Of a stretch of 49,253 nucleotides of DNA, positions 33,026 through 40,575 are shown in pieces. The position numbers were made by a program, and so were the translations under genes. The stretch comes from Solobacterium sp. GTDB taxonomy: Bacteria > Bacillota_I > Bacilli_A > Erysipelotrichales > Erysipelotrichaceae. The stretch is taken from positions 1 through 49,253 of the forward strand of contig JAILQT010000073.1 in assembly GCA_024698805.1 (NCBI GenBank). The letters are read 5' to 3'. The notes below the pieces were generated by a model. That model worked only from the letters and a program-made list of their open reading frames with translations. It had not been told where the DNA came from and ran no database searches. Numbering within the stretch: the stretch's first letter is position 1; each line of letters starts with the position of its first letter.

Positions 33026-33748
33026 TTACTTTCTGACGCGGATACCGTAAAGGTATTCCGTGATCTCCCCTTCTTTAAGCACTGTCTTTGATTCCGTGTC
33101 ATACGCTGCATTTGATGCATAGAGACTCAGTTTTCCGGCAAGTTCCGCTGTCTTGAGCAGATCGATGTATTCCCTCGGTACAGCCAGTTCCGTAAAGTAC
33201 GGCATTCCTGTGCTTTCGGGATCATCCAGGGAAAGGCCTTTATGATCCTTCACAGCGATCACCCTGACGTTTTCCAGCAGGCAGCCGCTGAGATAGGATT
33301 CCTTCAGCGTTACCGAGACCTGTATGTCCACCCGCATGCCTGCCGCAACAGAGCCGGTATTCGTCAGATCCGTCTCCATGGTATATACCGTTTCCCCTTC
33401 TTTCAGCTGTGTAACAGGTCCGTCAGGCAGGTCTTCTTCATCAAACAGCATGCGTTTGTAGAACAGCGATCCGGCAGGGATCATGCCCTGGATCTCTGTG
33501 TATTTGCCGATGATGTCATCCTTTGAAGCACAGGCATAATCCTGTATGTACGCATACGGCACGCTGATCTCTGTCAGGTATTCCTGTGTGATCTTTGTCC
33601 TGGGCGGGATATCTTTTGAAGCGATATATACAGGGGTCAGCCCGACTGTATGCGCGACCATGATCCTGAACAGGAAATACAGTGCTGTCAGGATCGCAGC
33701 TGAAACAAGCACACATAATCCGCCTGTTCGCAAAACACTCTTTTCCAT
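33026..33748 (-). CDS. CpaB/RcpC-like SAF-domain protein
   Basis: A 240-residue protein with an N-terminal transmembrane helix (about 10-30) followed by VYIASKDIPPRTKITQEYL, the SAF-domain start of Flp pilus assembly CpaB/RcpC proteins, then PAGSLFYKRML and a C-terminal RcpC-like region (AAGMRVDIQVSV, ENVRVIAVKD). CpaB sits in the envelope and helps pilus biogenesis, yet no other pilus gene is in the window, so its role here is open. AGGAGG precedes the ATG. It ends two bases before the toxin-antitoxin operator. Confidence 0.8.
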   Translation of the reverse strand: MEKSVLRTGGLCVLVSAAILTALYFLFRIMVAHTVGLTPVYIASKDIPPRTKITQEYLTEISVPYAYIQDYACASKDDIIGKYTEIQGMIPAGSLFYKRMLFDEEDLPDGPVTQLKEGETVYTMETDLTNTGSVAAGMRVDIQVSVTLKESYLSGCLLENVRVIAVKDHKGLSLDDPESTGMPYFTELAVPREYIDLLKTAELAGKLSLYASNAAYDTESKTVLKEGEITEYLYGIRVRK

Positions 33749-33793
33749 GTATCCTCCTGCTAATATATTTGCCGGCGATGCGCAGAAGCCATG

Positions 33794-33820
33794 AAAAAAG
33801 CGGAGATATTACTCTCCGCT
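33794..33820 (-). terminator. rnf operon terminator
   Basis: AGCGGAGA-GTAATA-TCTCCGCT followed by TTTTT on the minus strand. The rnfB stop codon lies in the loop, so nothing more of RnfB is encoded downstream. Confidence 0.9.
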
Positions 33821-34093
33821 GTGTTCTGCAAGATACTTTTTGATAGCTTCCTTAGCATCAGCTTTGCAGGGTTTGCAATGCTCGATCGTTGTCTCTCCGT
33901 CGACCAGTTTCTGGGCCATACCGGAGCAGCCGGGATTTCCGCAGCCGCCGCAGTTATAGCCCGGCAGCATTGCCAGTACATCCTCGACTCTTGTATCCGG
34001 TGCAACATAGAACTTCTCGCCCGCAATTCCGAGTACCAGTCCGAGTATCCCTCCGAGCAGCAGCATCAGCAGTATTGCCTTAACGATTTCCAT
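33809..34093 (-). CDS. rnfB: Truncated RnfB (N-terminal Fe-S domain only)
   Basis: A 94-residue protein: one transmembrane helix (about 5-24), then the RnfB Fe-S domain LPGYNCGGCGNPGC with Cys48, Cys51, Cys56 and Cys73 in the C-x2-C-x4-C-x16-C pattern of PF04060, plus an extra Cys76. Standard RnfB is about 190 residues or more and carries two to several ferredoxin-type 4Fe-4S clusters after this domain; here they are absent and a terminator follows. It is the last gene of the rnf operon. The loss of the ferredoxin-docking half means another protein must supply electrons, or the complex works differently. Confidence 0.87.
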   Translation of the reverse strand: MEIVKAILLMLLLGGILGLVLGIAGEKFYVAPDTRVEDVLAMLPGYNCGGCGNPGCSGMAQKLVDGETTIEHCKPCKADAKEAIKKYLAEHSGE

Positions 34094-34274
34094 CAGTATT
34101 CTCCTCTTTTATAAAGCCGGCCCTGAGGGAGCATTCCTTAATGCCGCATGCGCTGCAGTCAGGTCTGAGGTTTTCACAGCCCTCAGGAACCGGTGTTTTT
34201 TTATTTGCGATATACAGCCAGGCATTCAGTCCGACCAGCACGGCCGCGATCAATGCAGCATAAATGCCGTTCAT
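34080..34274 (-). CDS. Small Cys-rich membrane protein in rnf operon
   Basis: A 64-residue protein with an N-terminal transmembrane helix (about 3-23) and a Cys cluster Cys33-x6-Cys40-x2-Cys43-x4-Cys48 (EGCENLRPDCSACGIKECSL). The C-x2-C-x4-C part copies the spacing of the RnfB Fe-S domain, so it may bind an iron-sulfur cluster. Its ATG overlaps the rnfA stop, and its 3' end overlaps rnfB by 14 bases, showing tight coupling between the two membrane subunits. I know of no named family; a new Rnf accessory subunit is inferred. Confidence 0.75.
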   Translation of the reverse strand: MNGIYAALIAAVLVGLNAWLYIANKKTPVPEGCENLRPDCSACGIKECSLRAGFIKEENTDGNR

Positions 34275-34846
34275 CAAACGAGTCCTGCAAGTGCAGAGAA
34301 TGCAACTGCCATGATGGCTGCTACAACGAATGCGATCGGGTTGCCCTTGAACGCTCTCGGAATGTCATTCGCTTCGAGACGTTCACGGATCGTTGCGAAG
34401 ATGCACAGCATCAGCATGAATCCTGCCGGGACTGCAATGGAGTTCACGACTGTTTCGAGGAAATTGTAATGCTGTGTGATGTTGTCCATCGCAACATAAA
34501 GAACCGCGCAGTTCGTTGTGATCAGAGGCAGATAGATACCGAGCTGTTTGTACAGTGAAGGCGATGTCTTTTTGATGAACATCTCGACGAACTGTACGAA
34601 TGCCGCGATCAGAAGAATGAAGCAGATCAGTTCCATGTACTCAAGCTGTGCCGGTACAAGGACGAGATAATACAGTGCGTAAGAAAGTACGGATGCACCG
34701 AAGATAACGAAGATGACGGCAAGGCCCATACCGACAGAGGATTCCAGTTTTGTGGAAACACCCATGAACGGGCACATACCGAGGAACTTCGACAGAATGA
34801 TGTTATTGATCAGCATTGCGCTGATAAAGAGTGTAAACAGATTCAT
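34274..34846 (-). CDS. rnfA: Rnf complex subunit RnfA
   Basis: A 190-residue six-helix membrane subunit. FISAMLINNIILSKFLGMCP at the N-terminus is the RnfA/NqrE signature with the conserved Cys in helix 1, and LPLITTNCAVL holds the second. Together with RnfE it binds a membrane-embedded Fe-S cluster in known complexes. It sits three bases after rnfE and overlaps the small Cys-rich gene. Confidence 0.95.
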   Translation of the reverse strand: MNLFTLFISAMLINNIILSKFLGMCPFMGVSTKLESSVGMGLAVIFVIFGASVLSYALYYLVLVPAQLEYMELICFILLIAAFVQFVEMFIKKTSPSLYKQLGIYLPLITTNCAVLYVAMDNITQHYNFLETVVNSIAVPAGFMLMLCIFATIRERLEANDIPRAFKGNPIAFVVAAIMAVAFSALAGLV

Positions 34847-34849
34847 ACG

Positions 34850-35503
34850 TCAGCTCCTTTTCTCCTCATCTTCAAGTTTGTTTTTATATGCAGTCACGCC
34901 TGCCGCAAGGCATGCGAAGCAGAGGAATGCGCCCATCTGTGTTGTAAACAGGGGGATCTCAAATCCCTCGGGGAGCAGCCGCAGGGAGAAGATGACTGCG
35001 TTTGTGAACGGATTGGAAAGGCTGACGCAGCCGGTTCCGAGAAGCTGTCTGATCAGGGACATGACGATCAGGCTGACTGTATACGAGAAGCCCATCACCA
35101 TGCCGTCTTTCGCGGATGCACCGATCGGGTTCTTGGAAGCGAATGCTTCTGCCCTTCCCAGGATGATGCAGTTGACGACGATCAGGTCGATGAATGCGCC
35201 GAGTGCTGTATACAGGCTCGGTGTGAATGCCTGGATCAGCATTCCGACGATCGTTACGAGTGAAGCGATGATAACGATGTATACGGGAATGTGGATATCT
35301 TCAGGCGTGATGTTGCGTACTGCGGATACGAGTATATTGGACAGTACCAGTACGACTGTTACCGCGATACCCATACCGATCGCATTGTTCAGTGTCGTTG
35401 TGATCGCAAGTGTGGAGCAGATTCCCAGATATAATCCGAATACCGGATTCTCTGTCAGCAGCATCGTCAGGAGGCCGCTCTTCTTTTTCTTTTCGTTACT
35501 CAT
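34850..35503 (-). CDS. rnfE: Rnf complex subunit RnfE
   Basis: A 217-residue membrane subunit of the RnfA/RnfE family. Motifs include NPVFGLYLGICSTLAITTTL and LIVVNCIILGRAEAFASKNP, where the conserved Cys residues would share the intramembrane cluster with RnfA. ATG 35503 is used, with GAGGTGAGC upstream; the longer GTG frame would start inside that site. Between rnfG and rnfA in the usual Rnf order. Confidence 0.95.
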   Translation of the reverse strand: MSNEKKKKSGLLTMLLTENPVFGLYLGICSTLAITTTLNNAIGMGIAVTVVLVLSNILVSAVRNITPEDIHIPVYIVIIASLVTIVGMLIQAFTPSLYTALGAFIDLIVVNCIILGRAEAFASKNPIGASAKDGMVMGFSYTVSLIVMSLIRQLLGTGCVSLSNPFTNAVIFSLRLLPEGFEIPLFTTQMGAFLCFACLAAGVTAYKNKLEDEEKRS

Positions 35504-35513
35504 GCTGCTCACC

Positions 35514-36413
35514 TCAGTTTCCAGCCGCAGCCTTCAGCGCTGCCTGGACCATTGCTTTAATTGAGCCGTCTGTAAAGGAAGATGTCGCACCTGTCTCGAT
35601 GACGGAATCCAGATCGGCACCGGCGTAAGCTGCGAGCGCTGCTTCTGTAACTGCGCTGTCGCTCATGCCCGGCGTATCTTTGACTGCTGTCATCTCAACG
35701 CTGACGACCTTGCCGTCCCTGATCGTGATCAGGGCTTCGTTTGCGTCGCCGCCTTCGTTCTGCGCCACATAGCCTTTGGCGCTGCATGCGTATACGCCGT
35801 CGCCCTGCTCTGTGCAGGCTGCTTCATTCGCTGTGTAGTCCATCTCTCCGAGTGTCGGCAGTGCCGCAACGGCGTTCGGGTCATAGGAGATGCCCTGGAC
35901 TTCATTGAAGACCGCCTTGGCAGCGTCGATACCTTTCTGTACAGCTGTGGATGTCAGTGTCGCACCTGTCAGAAGGGGGATGGGATCGGAGGATGTCAGT
36001 GACAGGATCGTATTCGTGTAATCTTCTTCGAATGCACGTTTGCCGATGCCGCCTGTTTCATTTTCTTCAAGGGCTGTATAACCGGAGACTTTGCCGTCAT
36101 TGTCGAAACCGACCATGAATGTAAAGCCGTTGGAGTTATAGCCTGTCCCGTGAAGCGTGAAGATATAGCCTTTGTCTTTGGCTTCGTAGATGCCGTCGAT
36201 CAGGCCTGTCTCGTCATTCGCGATATACTTGTCCGTCACGTCCTCAAAGTCTGCGCCGGGATAGATCTGTTCAAGACTTGCCTTGACGGTTGCGAGTGCA
36301 TTTTCCGCAATGATCGGCGCAGTGATCTTGTTGACTGTGGAAAGGAGCAGTCCGAATACAGCACACATAATGCCGAGGACCATCATTTTGTATACAGATG
36401 AATTCTTATCCAT
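35514..36413 (-). CDS. rnfG: RnfG with a second FMN-binding domain
   Basis: A 299-residue flavoprotein. An N-terminal transmembrane helix (about 8-30) is followed by the normal RnfG FMN-binding domain with flavinylation site LLTGATLTSTAV (Thr at about 152). A second FMN-binding-like domain (about 191-299) has its own IETGATSSF site (about 274-277) and Cys residues in CTEQGDGVYAC. Normal RnfG is about 190-220 residues and has one such domain. The second domain is nearly identical to the C-terminus of RnfD encoded next door. It would carry two covalent FMNs, attached by ApbE. ATG 36413 has GGAGG upstream. Confidence 0.92.
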   Translation of the reverse strand: MDKNSSVYKMMVLGIMCAVFGLLLSTVNKITAPIIAENALATVKASLEQIYPGADFEDVTDKYIANDETGLIDGIYEAKDKGYIFTLHGTGYNSNGFTFMVGFDNDGKVSGYTALEENETGGIGKRAFEEDYTNTILSLTSSDPIPLLTGATLTSTAVQKGIDAAKAVFNEVQGISYDPNAVAALPTLGEMDYTANEAACTEQGDGVYACSAKGYVAQNEGGDANEALITIRDGKVVSVEMTAVKDTPGMSDSAVTEAALAAYAGADLDSVIETGATSSFTDGSIKAMVQAALKAAAGN

Positions 36414-36426
36414 GTCTGATGCCTCC

Positions 36427-37896
36427 TCATTCACCGGCAGCCTTCAGAGCTGCCTGGACCATTGCCTTGATCGAGCCTTCCGTAAAGGAAGCAGTAGCAC
36501 CGGTTTCGATATCGCTGCTGAGATCAGCACCTGCATATGCGGCGAGCGCGGATTCGGATACTGCGCTGTCGCTGATGCCTGCTGTATCGCTGACTGTTGT
36601 CATCTCAACGCTGACGACCTTGCCGTCCTTGACCGTGATCAGTGCTTCGTTCGCGTCACCGCCGCTCTGGCCTGCATAACCCAGGGCTTTGCAGGCATAT
36701 ACGCCGTCACCCTGCTCTGTGCAGGATGCTTCATTGGCGCTGAAGTCCATCGCTCCGAGTCCGCCTTCCGCTGCAGGTTTCTCTGCAGGTTCCGCTGCTG
36801 TCTCTGCTGCAGGTGCAGCTTCTTCAGCAGAAGCCTCTGCCGGTTTCAGAAGCGCGCCGACACCGATCGTGATCAGTGCGCAGATCGCTGTGGAGATCAG
36901 GACCTTGTTCCTGATCTTGACTGCATCCTTGATCTGGTTGCCGTTGACCATCTTGTCGATCGCAGGCGTCAGCATGTTCATCAGCAGGATCGAGAACAGG
37001 ACACCGTCGGGAAGGTTAGCCTTCCATCTGATGATCAGTGTCAGGGCTGCACACGCTGCTGCGAAGATCATTCTGCCGGGTATCGTGATCGGTGTCGTGA
37101 CCGGGTCGGTCATCATGAATACGGCACCGAAGATGACGCCGCCGCTCAGCAGGTTTACGAGTGCGAACTGCAGGGCGTTGCCTGTGAAGAAGCCGGCGAT
37201 CAGGCTGAATACCAGGATATAGAGCAGATAGAATATCGACAGATGCCAGTCAATATCTTTCCTGTAGATCATGAACGCGCCGCAGAGCAGGAGCAGCAGT
37301 GCGCAGGAGCCGCCGATAACGCTGGGGTAATTGCCCAGGATCAGGTTTGAGATGCCTGCAGCTTTTTCCGCGCCTGTGATGATCCAGCCGTTGGATGCGT
37401 ATTCCGCGACAGGCGTTGCGCCTGTGAAGACGTCCGCAGTGACCTGCGCAGCCTTGGATGCTGCGAAGCTGGTCATGATGATCGCTTCACCGAACGCTGC
37501 CGGGTTGAAGATATTCTGGCCGAAGCCGCCGAATACCAGTTTTCCGAAGATAATGCAGATAAATGTTGCGATCACGACTGCATAGATGCTTACATCCAGC
37601 CTTGTGATCAGGACGAGGATCATCGCCGTGACCCAGCCGTAGGAATGCGTGACATCATATTTGATGTCCTTGGAACCTGTGACTTTGAAGTATACCGCTT
37701 CGGATACGAACGCGGTGATCACAGCTGCCGCCATCATCAGGATGACGCGGAGGCCGTTGGATGCACCGAATTTCATACCGTAGTAGACTGCCGCAAAGAC
37801 TGTAACCGCGCCGAGGCATGCGGTAAGGTCGAGCATGATCCCGGTCGTCGTCTGTTCGGTACGGTAGTTCGGTGACGGTTTATATGAGAACTTCAT
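36427..37896 (-). CDS. rnfD: RnfD fused to a C-terminal FMN-binding domain
   Basis: A 489-residue protein. Residues 1-350 are a regular RnfD (about ten helices) with covalent FMN motif DVFTGATPVAEY (Thr161). A 30-residue Ala/Glu/Pro-rich linker (351-380) leads to an extra FMN-binding-like domain (383-489) with IETGATASF (465-468) and the Cys pair 392/402. By hand alignment about 85 of 107 residues match the extra domain of RnfG. RnfD normally ends after the last helix. Its ATG overlaps the rnfC stop. The domain would sit on the same side of the membrane as RnfG's. Confidence 0.92.
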   Translation of the reverse strand: MKFSYKPSPNYRTEQTTTGIMLDLTACLGAVTVFAAVYYGMKFGASNGLRVILMMAAAVITAFVSEAVYFKVTGSKDIKYDVTHSYGWVTAMILVLITRLDVSIYAVVIATFICIIFGKLVFGGFGQNIFNPAAFGEAIIMTSFAASKAAQVTADVFTGATPVAEYASNGWIITGAEKAAGISNLILGNYPSVIGGSCALLLLLCGAFMIYRKDIDWHLSIFYLLYILVFSLIAGFFTGNALQFALVNLLSGGVIFGAVFMMTDPVTTPITIPGRMIFAAACAALTLIIRWKANLPDGVLFSILLMNMLTPAIDKMVNGNQIKDAVKIRNKVLISTAICALITIGVGALLKPAEASAEEAAPAAETAAEPAEKPAAEGGLGAMDFSANEASCTEQGDGVYACKALGYAGQSGGDANEALITVKDGKVVSVEMTTVSDTAGISDSAVSESALAAYAGADLSSDIETGATASFTEGSIKAMVQAALKAAGE

Positions 37897-39206
37897 TATT
37901 TCTTACCTCCCGGAGCAGGCGCTTTCGCTCTGAGATATCTCTTCGCGCGTCTGATTCCTTCTGTCACATCGATCTTGGACGGACAGATATATGTGCACAT
38001 ACCGCATTCAATGCAGTCGTTTACACTGAGGATCTGCAGTTCTTCCATATTCATTGCCTTCTGCGCAGCGTTGATCCTGACGGGCTGCAGGCCGGAAGGA
38101 CATGTTTCCGTACATCTGCCGCAGCGCAGGCATTTGACCGTGTCGAGCGGCCTGTTCTTCATGATCGTCAGACCGTTGTTCTGCGGCTGGATAACAAATG
38201 CGTCGTTGGGGATCGCCTTGCCCATCATCGGGCCGCCGGCGATCAGCAGGACGTCTTCGGTGTTTTCCACAAAACCGCCGCACGCATCGATGATGTCATG
38301 CGCTTTCGTACCTACAGGCACGAGGACATTGACAGGGTTCTTGACCGCGTCGCCGGAAACCGTGACGTATTTATGGGTGATCGGCATTCCTTCGTCGATC
38401 GCCCTGCCGAGAGCGATCGCTGTGGAAGCGTTGTTGAGAATGCAGCCGGCTTCGATCGGCAGCATCCCGTAACGTTTTCCGGTCAGCTGGAATACGAGCG
38501 TTCTTTCCCATCCCATCGGATAGATGTTGGGAACTGTCCTGATCTCGATCGGTGTACCTGCAAAAGCTTCCTTCAGCGCTGCGATCTGTTCCGCTTTGTC
38601 TTCCTTGATCGCAACACAGCCCTTTGCGGCTTTGGAGAGCTTGTAAAGTGCAAGTGTTCCTGTCTTCAGAAGTCCCATGTTCTCTTCGATGTTCTTATAG
38701 TCCGCAGTCAGATACGGTTCGCATTCGACTGCGTTCACGACGAACAGGTCGACATTTTCCGGTTTCAGGTATTTGACATACGTCGGGAATCCGGCGCCCC
38801 CGAGTCCGAGCATGCCGGAGTTCTTGACAAAATCAAGGAGCTCCTCCCAGGACGCAGCCTCATAATCAAACGGTGCGAATGCTCTTTCAGCCGTATTCTT
38901 ATGGTCATTCTGGATCCTGAGGTGATTTGCCTGCGTCATGCCGGATGTCATGAATTTTTCAATGCCTGTAACAGTCCCGGAAACAGGTGAAAATAATGGC
39001 AAATAAAAACGATCATTCCTTTCGGCGATCTTTGTGCCGACCTTTACCTCATCGCCAACTTTCACGACCGCATTGCAGGGCGCATTGCCGTTTACAAGCG
39101 GGATCCAGACCACGTCAGGATCGATCTGCTTGAGCACTTCCTTGTGCATTGTCAGATCTTTGTGACCGTTCAGATGATGATGCATCGGTCCTTGTAACAA
39201 TGACAT
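37896..39206 (-). CDS. rnfC: Rnf complex subunit RnfC
   Basis: A 436-residue NADH-side subunit. The N-terminal region has the beta-barrel/Rossmann part with LGLGGAGFPTYVK, the FMN/NADH-binding glycine loop, VNAVECEPYLTAD and VECEPY-type motifs. Two ferredoxin-type clusters follow: CLRCGRCTETCPS and CIECGMCTYICPS. It oxidises or reduces NAD in the ferredoxin:NAD oxidoreductase. First gene of rnfCDGEA-x-B; AAGGAACGG precedes the ATG and a TATAAT box (39239-39244) lies 33 bases upstream. Confidence 0.95.
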   Translation of the reverse strand: MSLLQGPMHHHLNGHKDLTMHKEVLKQIDPDVVWIPLVNGNAPCNAVVKVGDEVKVGTKIAERNDRFYLPLFSPVSGTVTGIEKFMTSGMTQANHLRIQNDHKNTAERAFAPFDYEAASWEELLDFVKNSGMLGLGGAGFPTYVKYLKPENVDLFVVNAVECEPYLTADYKNIEENMGLLKTGTLALYKLSKAAKGCVAIKEDKAEQIAALKEAFAGTPIEIRTVPNIYPMGWERTLVFQLTGKRYGMLPIEAGCILNNASTAIALGRAIDEGMPITHKYVTVSGDAVKNPVNVLVPVGTKAHDIIDACGGFVENTEDVLLIAGGPMMGKAIPNDAFVIQPQNNGLTIMKNRPLDTVKCLRCGRCTETCPSGLQPVRINAAQKAMNMEELQILSVNDCIECGMCTYICPSKIDVTEGIRRAKRYLRAKAPAPGGKK

Positions 39207-39368
39207 AATATCCGTTCCTTTCCTCTAATAGAGCACAAAAATTATATCATCTTTTGCAAGCGGTTACCATGCAAATGGATGATTGATATGGTCAAAACTG
39301 ACACCGTCACATGCATGCACACGACATGACTGCAAAATCCGCAGTGAATGTGGTATACTGCCTCTGTT
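39207..39368. promoter_or_regulatory. Divergent rnfC-apbE promoter region
   Basis: A 162-bp spacer. Leftward, TATAAT at 39239-39244 serves rnfC. Rightward, TGG-TATACT (39352-39359) is an extended -10 whose end is nine bases before the apbE ATG. The shared spacer would allow co-regulation; no clear palindromic operator is seen. Confidence 0.6.
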
Positions 39369-40505
39369 ATGAAACTGAAGAGACTATTTGCAACCGGCGC
39401 AGCCGCCGCAATTCTGTGCAGCGGGTGCAGCGCAGCACCTTCTTCATCCGCTTCAGCCGGATCGGAGGCACAGCTGCTCACATATAAGAATTCAGCTGTC
39501 GATGCGGGCTTTGACACCGTCTACGCGTACAGCGAGACCGGCTATGATGCCGAACAGATGAAGGCGCATTTCGATACCGGTGTATCGCTGTTCCGGAAAT
39601 ATAACGACCTGTTTGACATCTACAACGATTATGAGGGCATCGCAAATCTGAAAACGATCAATGACAATGCCGGGATCGCCCCTGTGGAATGCGACAGCGA
39701 GATCATTGCGATGCTGAAGGACGCAAAGTATTTTTACGACCTTTCCGGCGGATGCTTCGATATCACTTCCGGCGCGCTTATGCATGTATGGCATGAGTAC
39801 AGGACGCAGGGCATCGAGATGAACCTGGAGGGGAAAACCGCCCCCCTGCCCTCCGAAGCGGAACTTTCCGAAGCTGCAAAGCTCTGCGGTTGGGATAAGG
39901 TGCAGATCGATGAGGAAGCCGGGACGGTCTTTATCACCGAGGCAGGCGTGTCCCTTGATGTCGGCGGCATCGCCAAGGGTTATACGGCGGAAAAGATCGC
40001 GCAGGCGATCGCACAGGATGAGATCGTCAGCGCCGCGGTAGACGCCGGCAGGAATGTGCGGACGATCAACGCAAAGGCAGACGGATCGCCGTGGAACGTC
40101 CGCATCGTTTCCCCTGACGGGAGCGGGGGCTCCATGATCGTGCAGGCGGCAGGCTCATGCTCATTTGTAACAAGCGGTGATTATGAACGTTTCTTCGTGG
40201 GTGAAGACGGAAAGAACTATCACCACATCATCGACACCTCGACGATGTATCCCGCCGCATATTACCGCAGTGTCACGATCCTCACGGAGGATTCCGCAGC
40301 TGCCGACTGTCTCAGCACCGCCCTTTTCTGCATGTCCGTAGAGGACGGCAGGAAGATGCTTGCACAATATGCGCAGGAATCCGGACATCCGGCAGACGCA
40401 GTCTGGATCATGGATCCCGATAAGGCGCAGGAAGAAGGCAGGGACACGGAGGATTTCCATATCGTCTGGACGGAAGGACTCACAGACAGGATCATATTTG
40501 AATGA
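39369..40505 (+). CDS. apbE: FAD:protein FMN transferase ApbE (lipoprotein)
   Basis: A 378-residue protein. The N-terminus (KLKRLFATGAAAAILCSGCS) is a lipoprotein signal with lipobox LCSGC, placing the enzyme outside the membrane. Core ApbE motifs are LSGGCFDITSGAL, VSLDVGGIAKGYTAEKIA, the residues after DAGRNV, and HHIIDTSTMYPA. It transfers FMN to Thr in (S/T)GAT motifs. It is divergent from the rnf operon, which encodes four such sites (RnfD x2, RnfG x2), its likely substrates. No ribosome site; leaderless layout. Asn follows DAGR where family members usually have another Gly-rich turn. Confidence 0.92.
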   Translation: MKLKRLFATGAAAAILCSGCSAAPSSSASAGSEAQLLTYKNSAVDAGFDTVYAYSETGYDAEQMKAHFDTGVSLFRKYNDLFDIYNDYEGIANLKTINDNAGIAPVECDSEIIAMLKDAKYFYDLSGGCFDITSGALMHVWHEYRTQGIEMNLEGKTAPLPSEAELSEAAKLCGWDKVQIDEEAGTVFITEAGVSLDVGGIAKGYTAEKIAQAIAQDEIVSAAVDAGRNVRTINAKADGSPWNVRIVSPDGSGGSMIVQAAGSCSFVTSGDYERFFVGEDGKNYHHIIDTSTMYPAAYYRSVTILTEDSAAADCLSTALFCMSVEDGRKMLAQYAQESGHPADAVWIMDPDKAQEEGRDTEDFHIVWTEGLTDRIIFE

Positions 40506-40522
40506 ACGCCGCAAGGCGTTTT
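40505..40522 (+). terminator. Terminator after apbE
   Basis: AACGCC-GCAA-GGCGTT followed by TTGC: a stable small hairpin with a GNRA-like loop but a short T-tail. Confidence 0.6.
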
Positions 40523-40575
40523 GCTTTGATTGTTTGCATATCGTTTTTCATGTAGAATTGTTTCGTAGGAGTATT

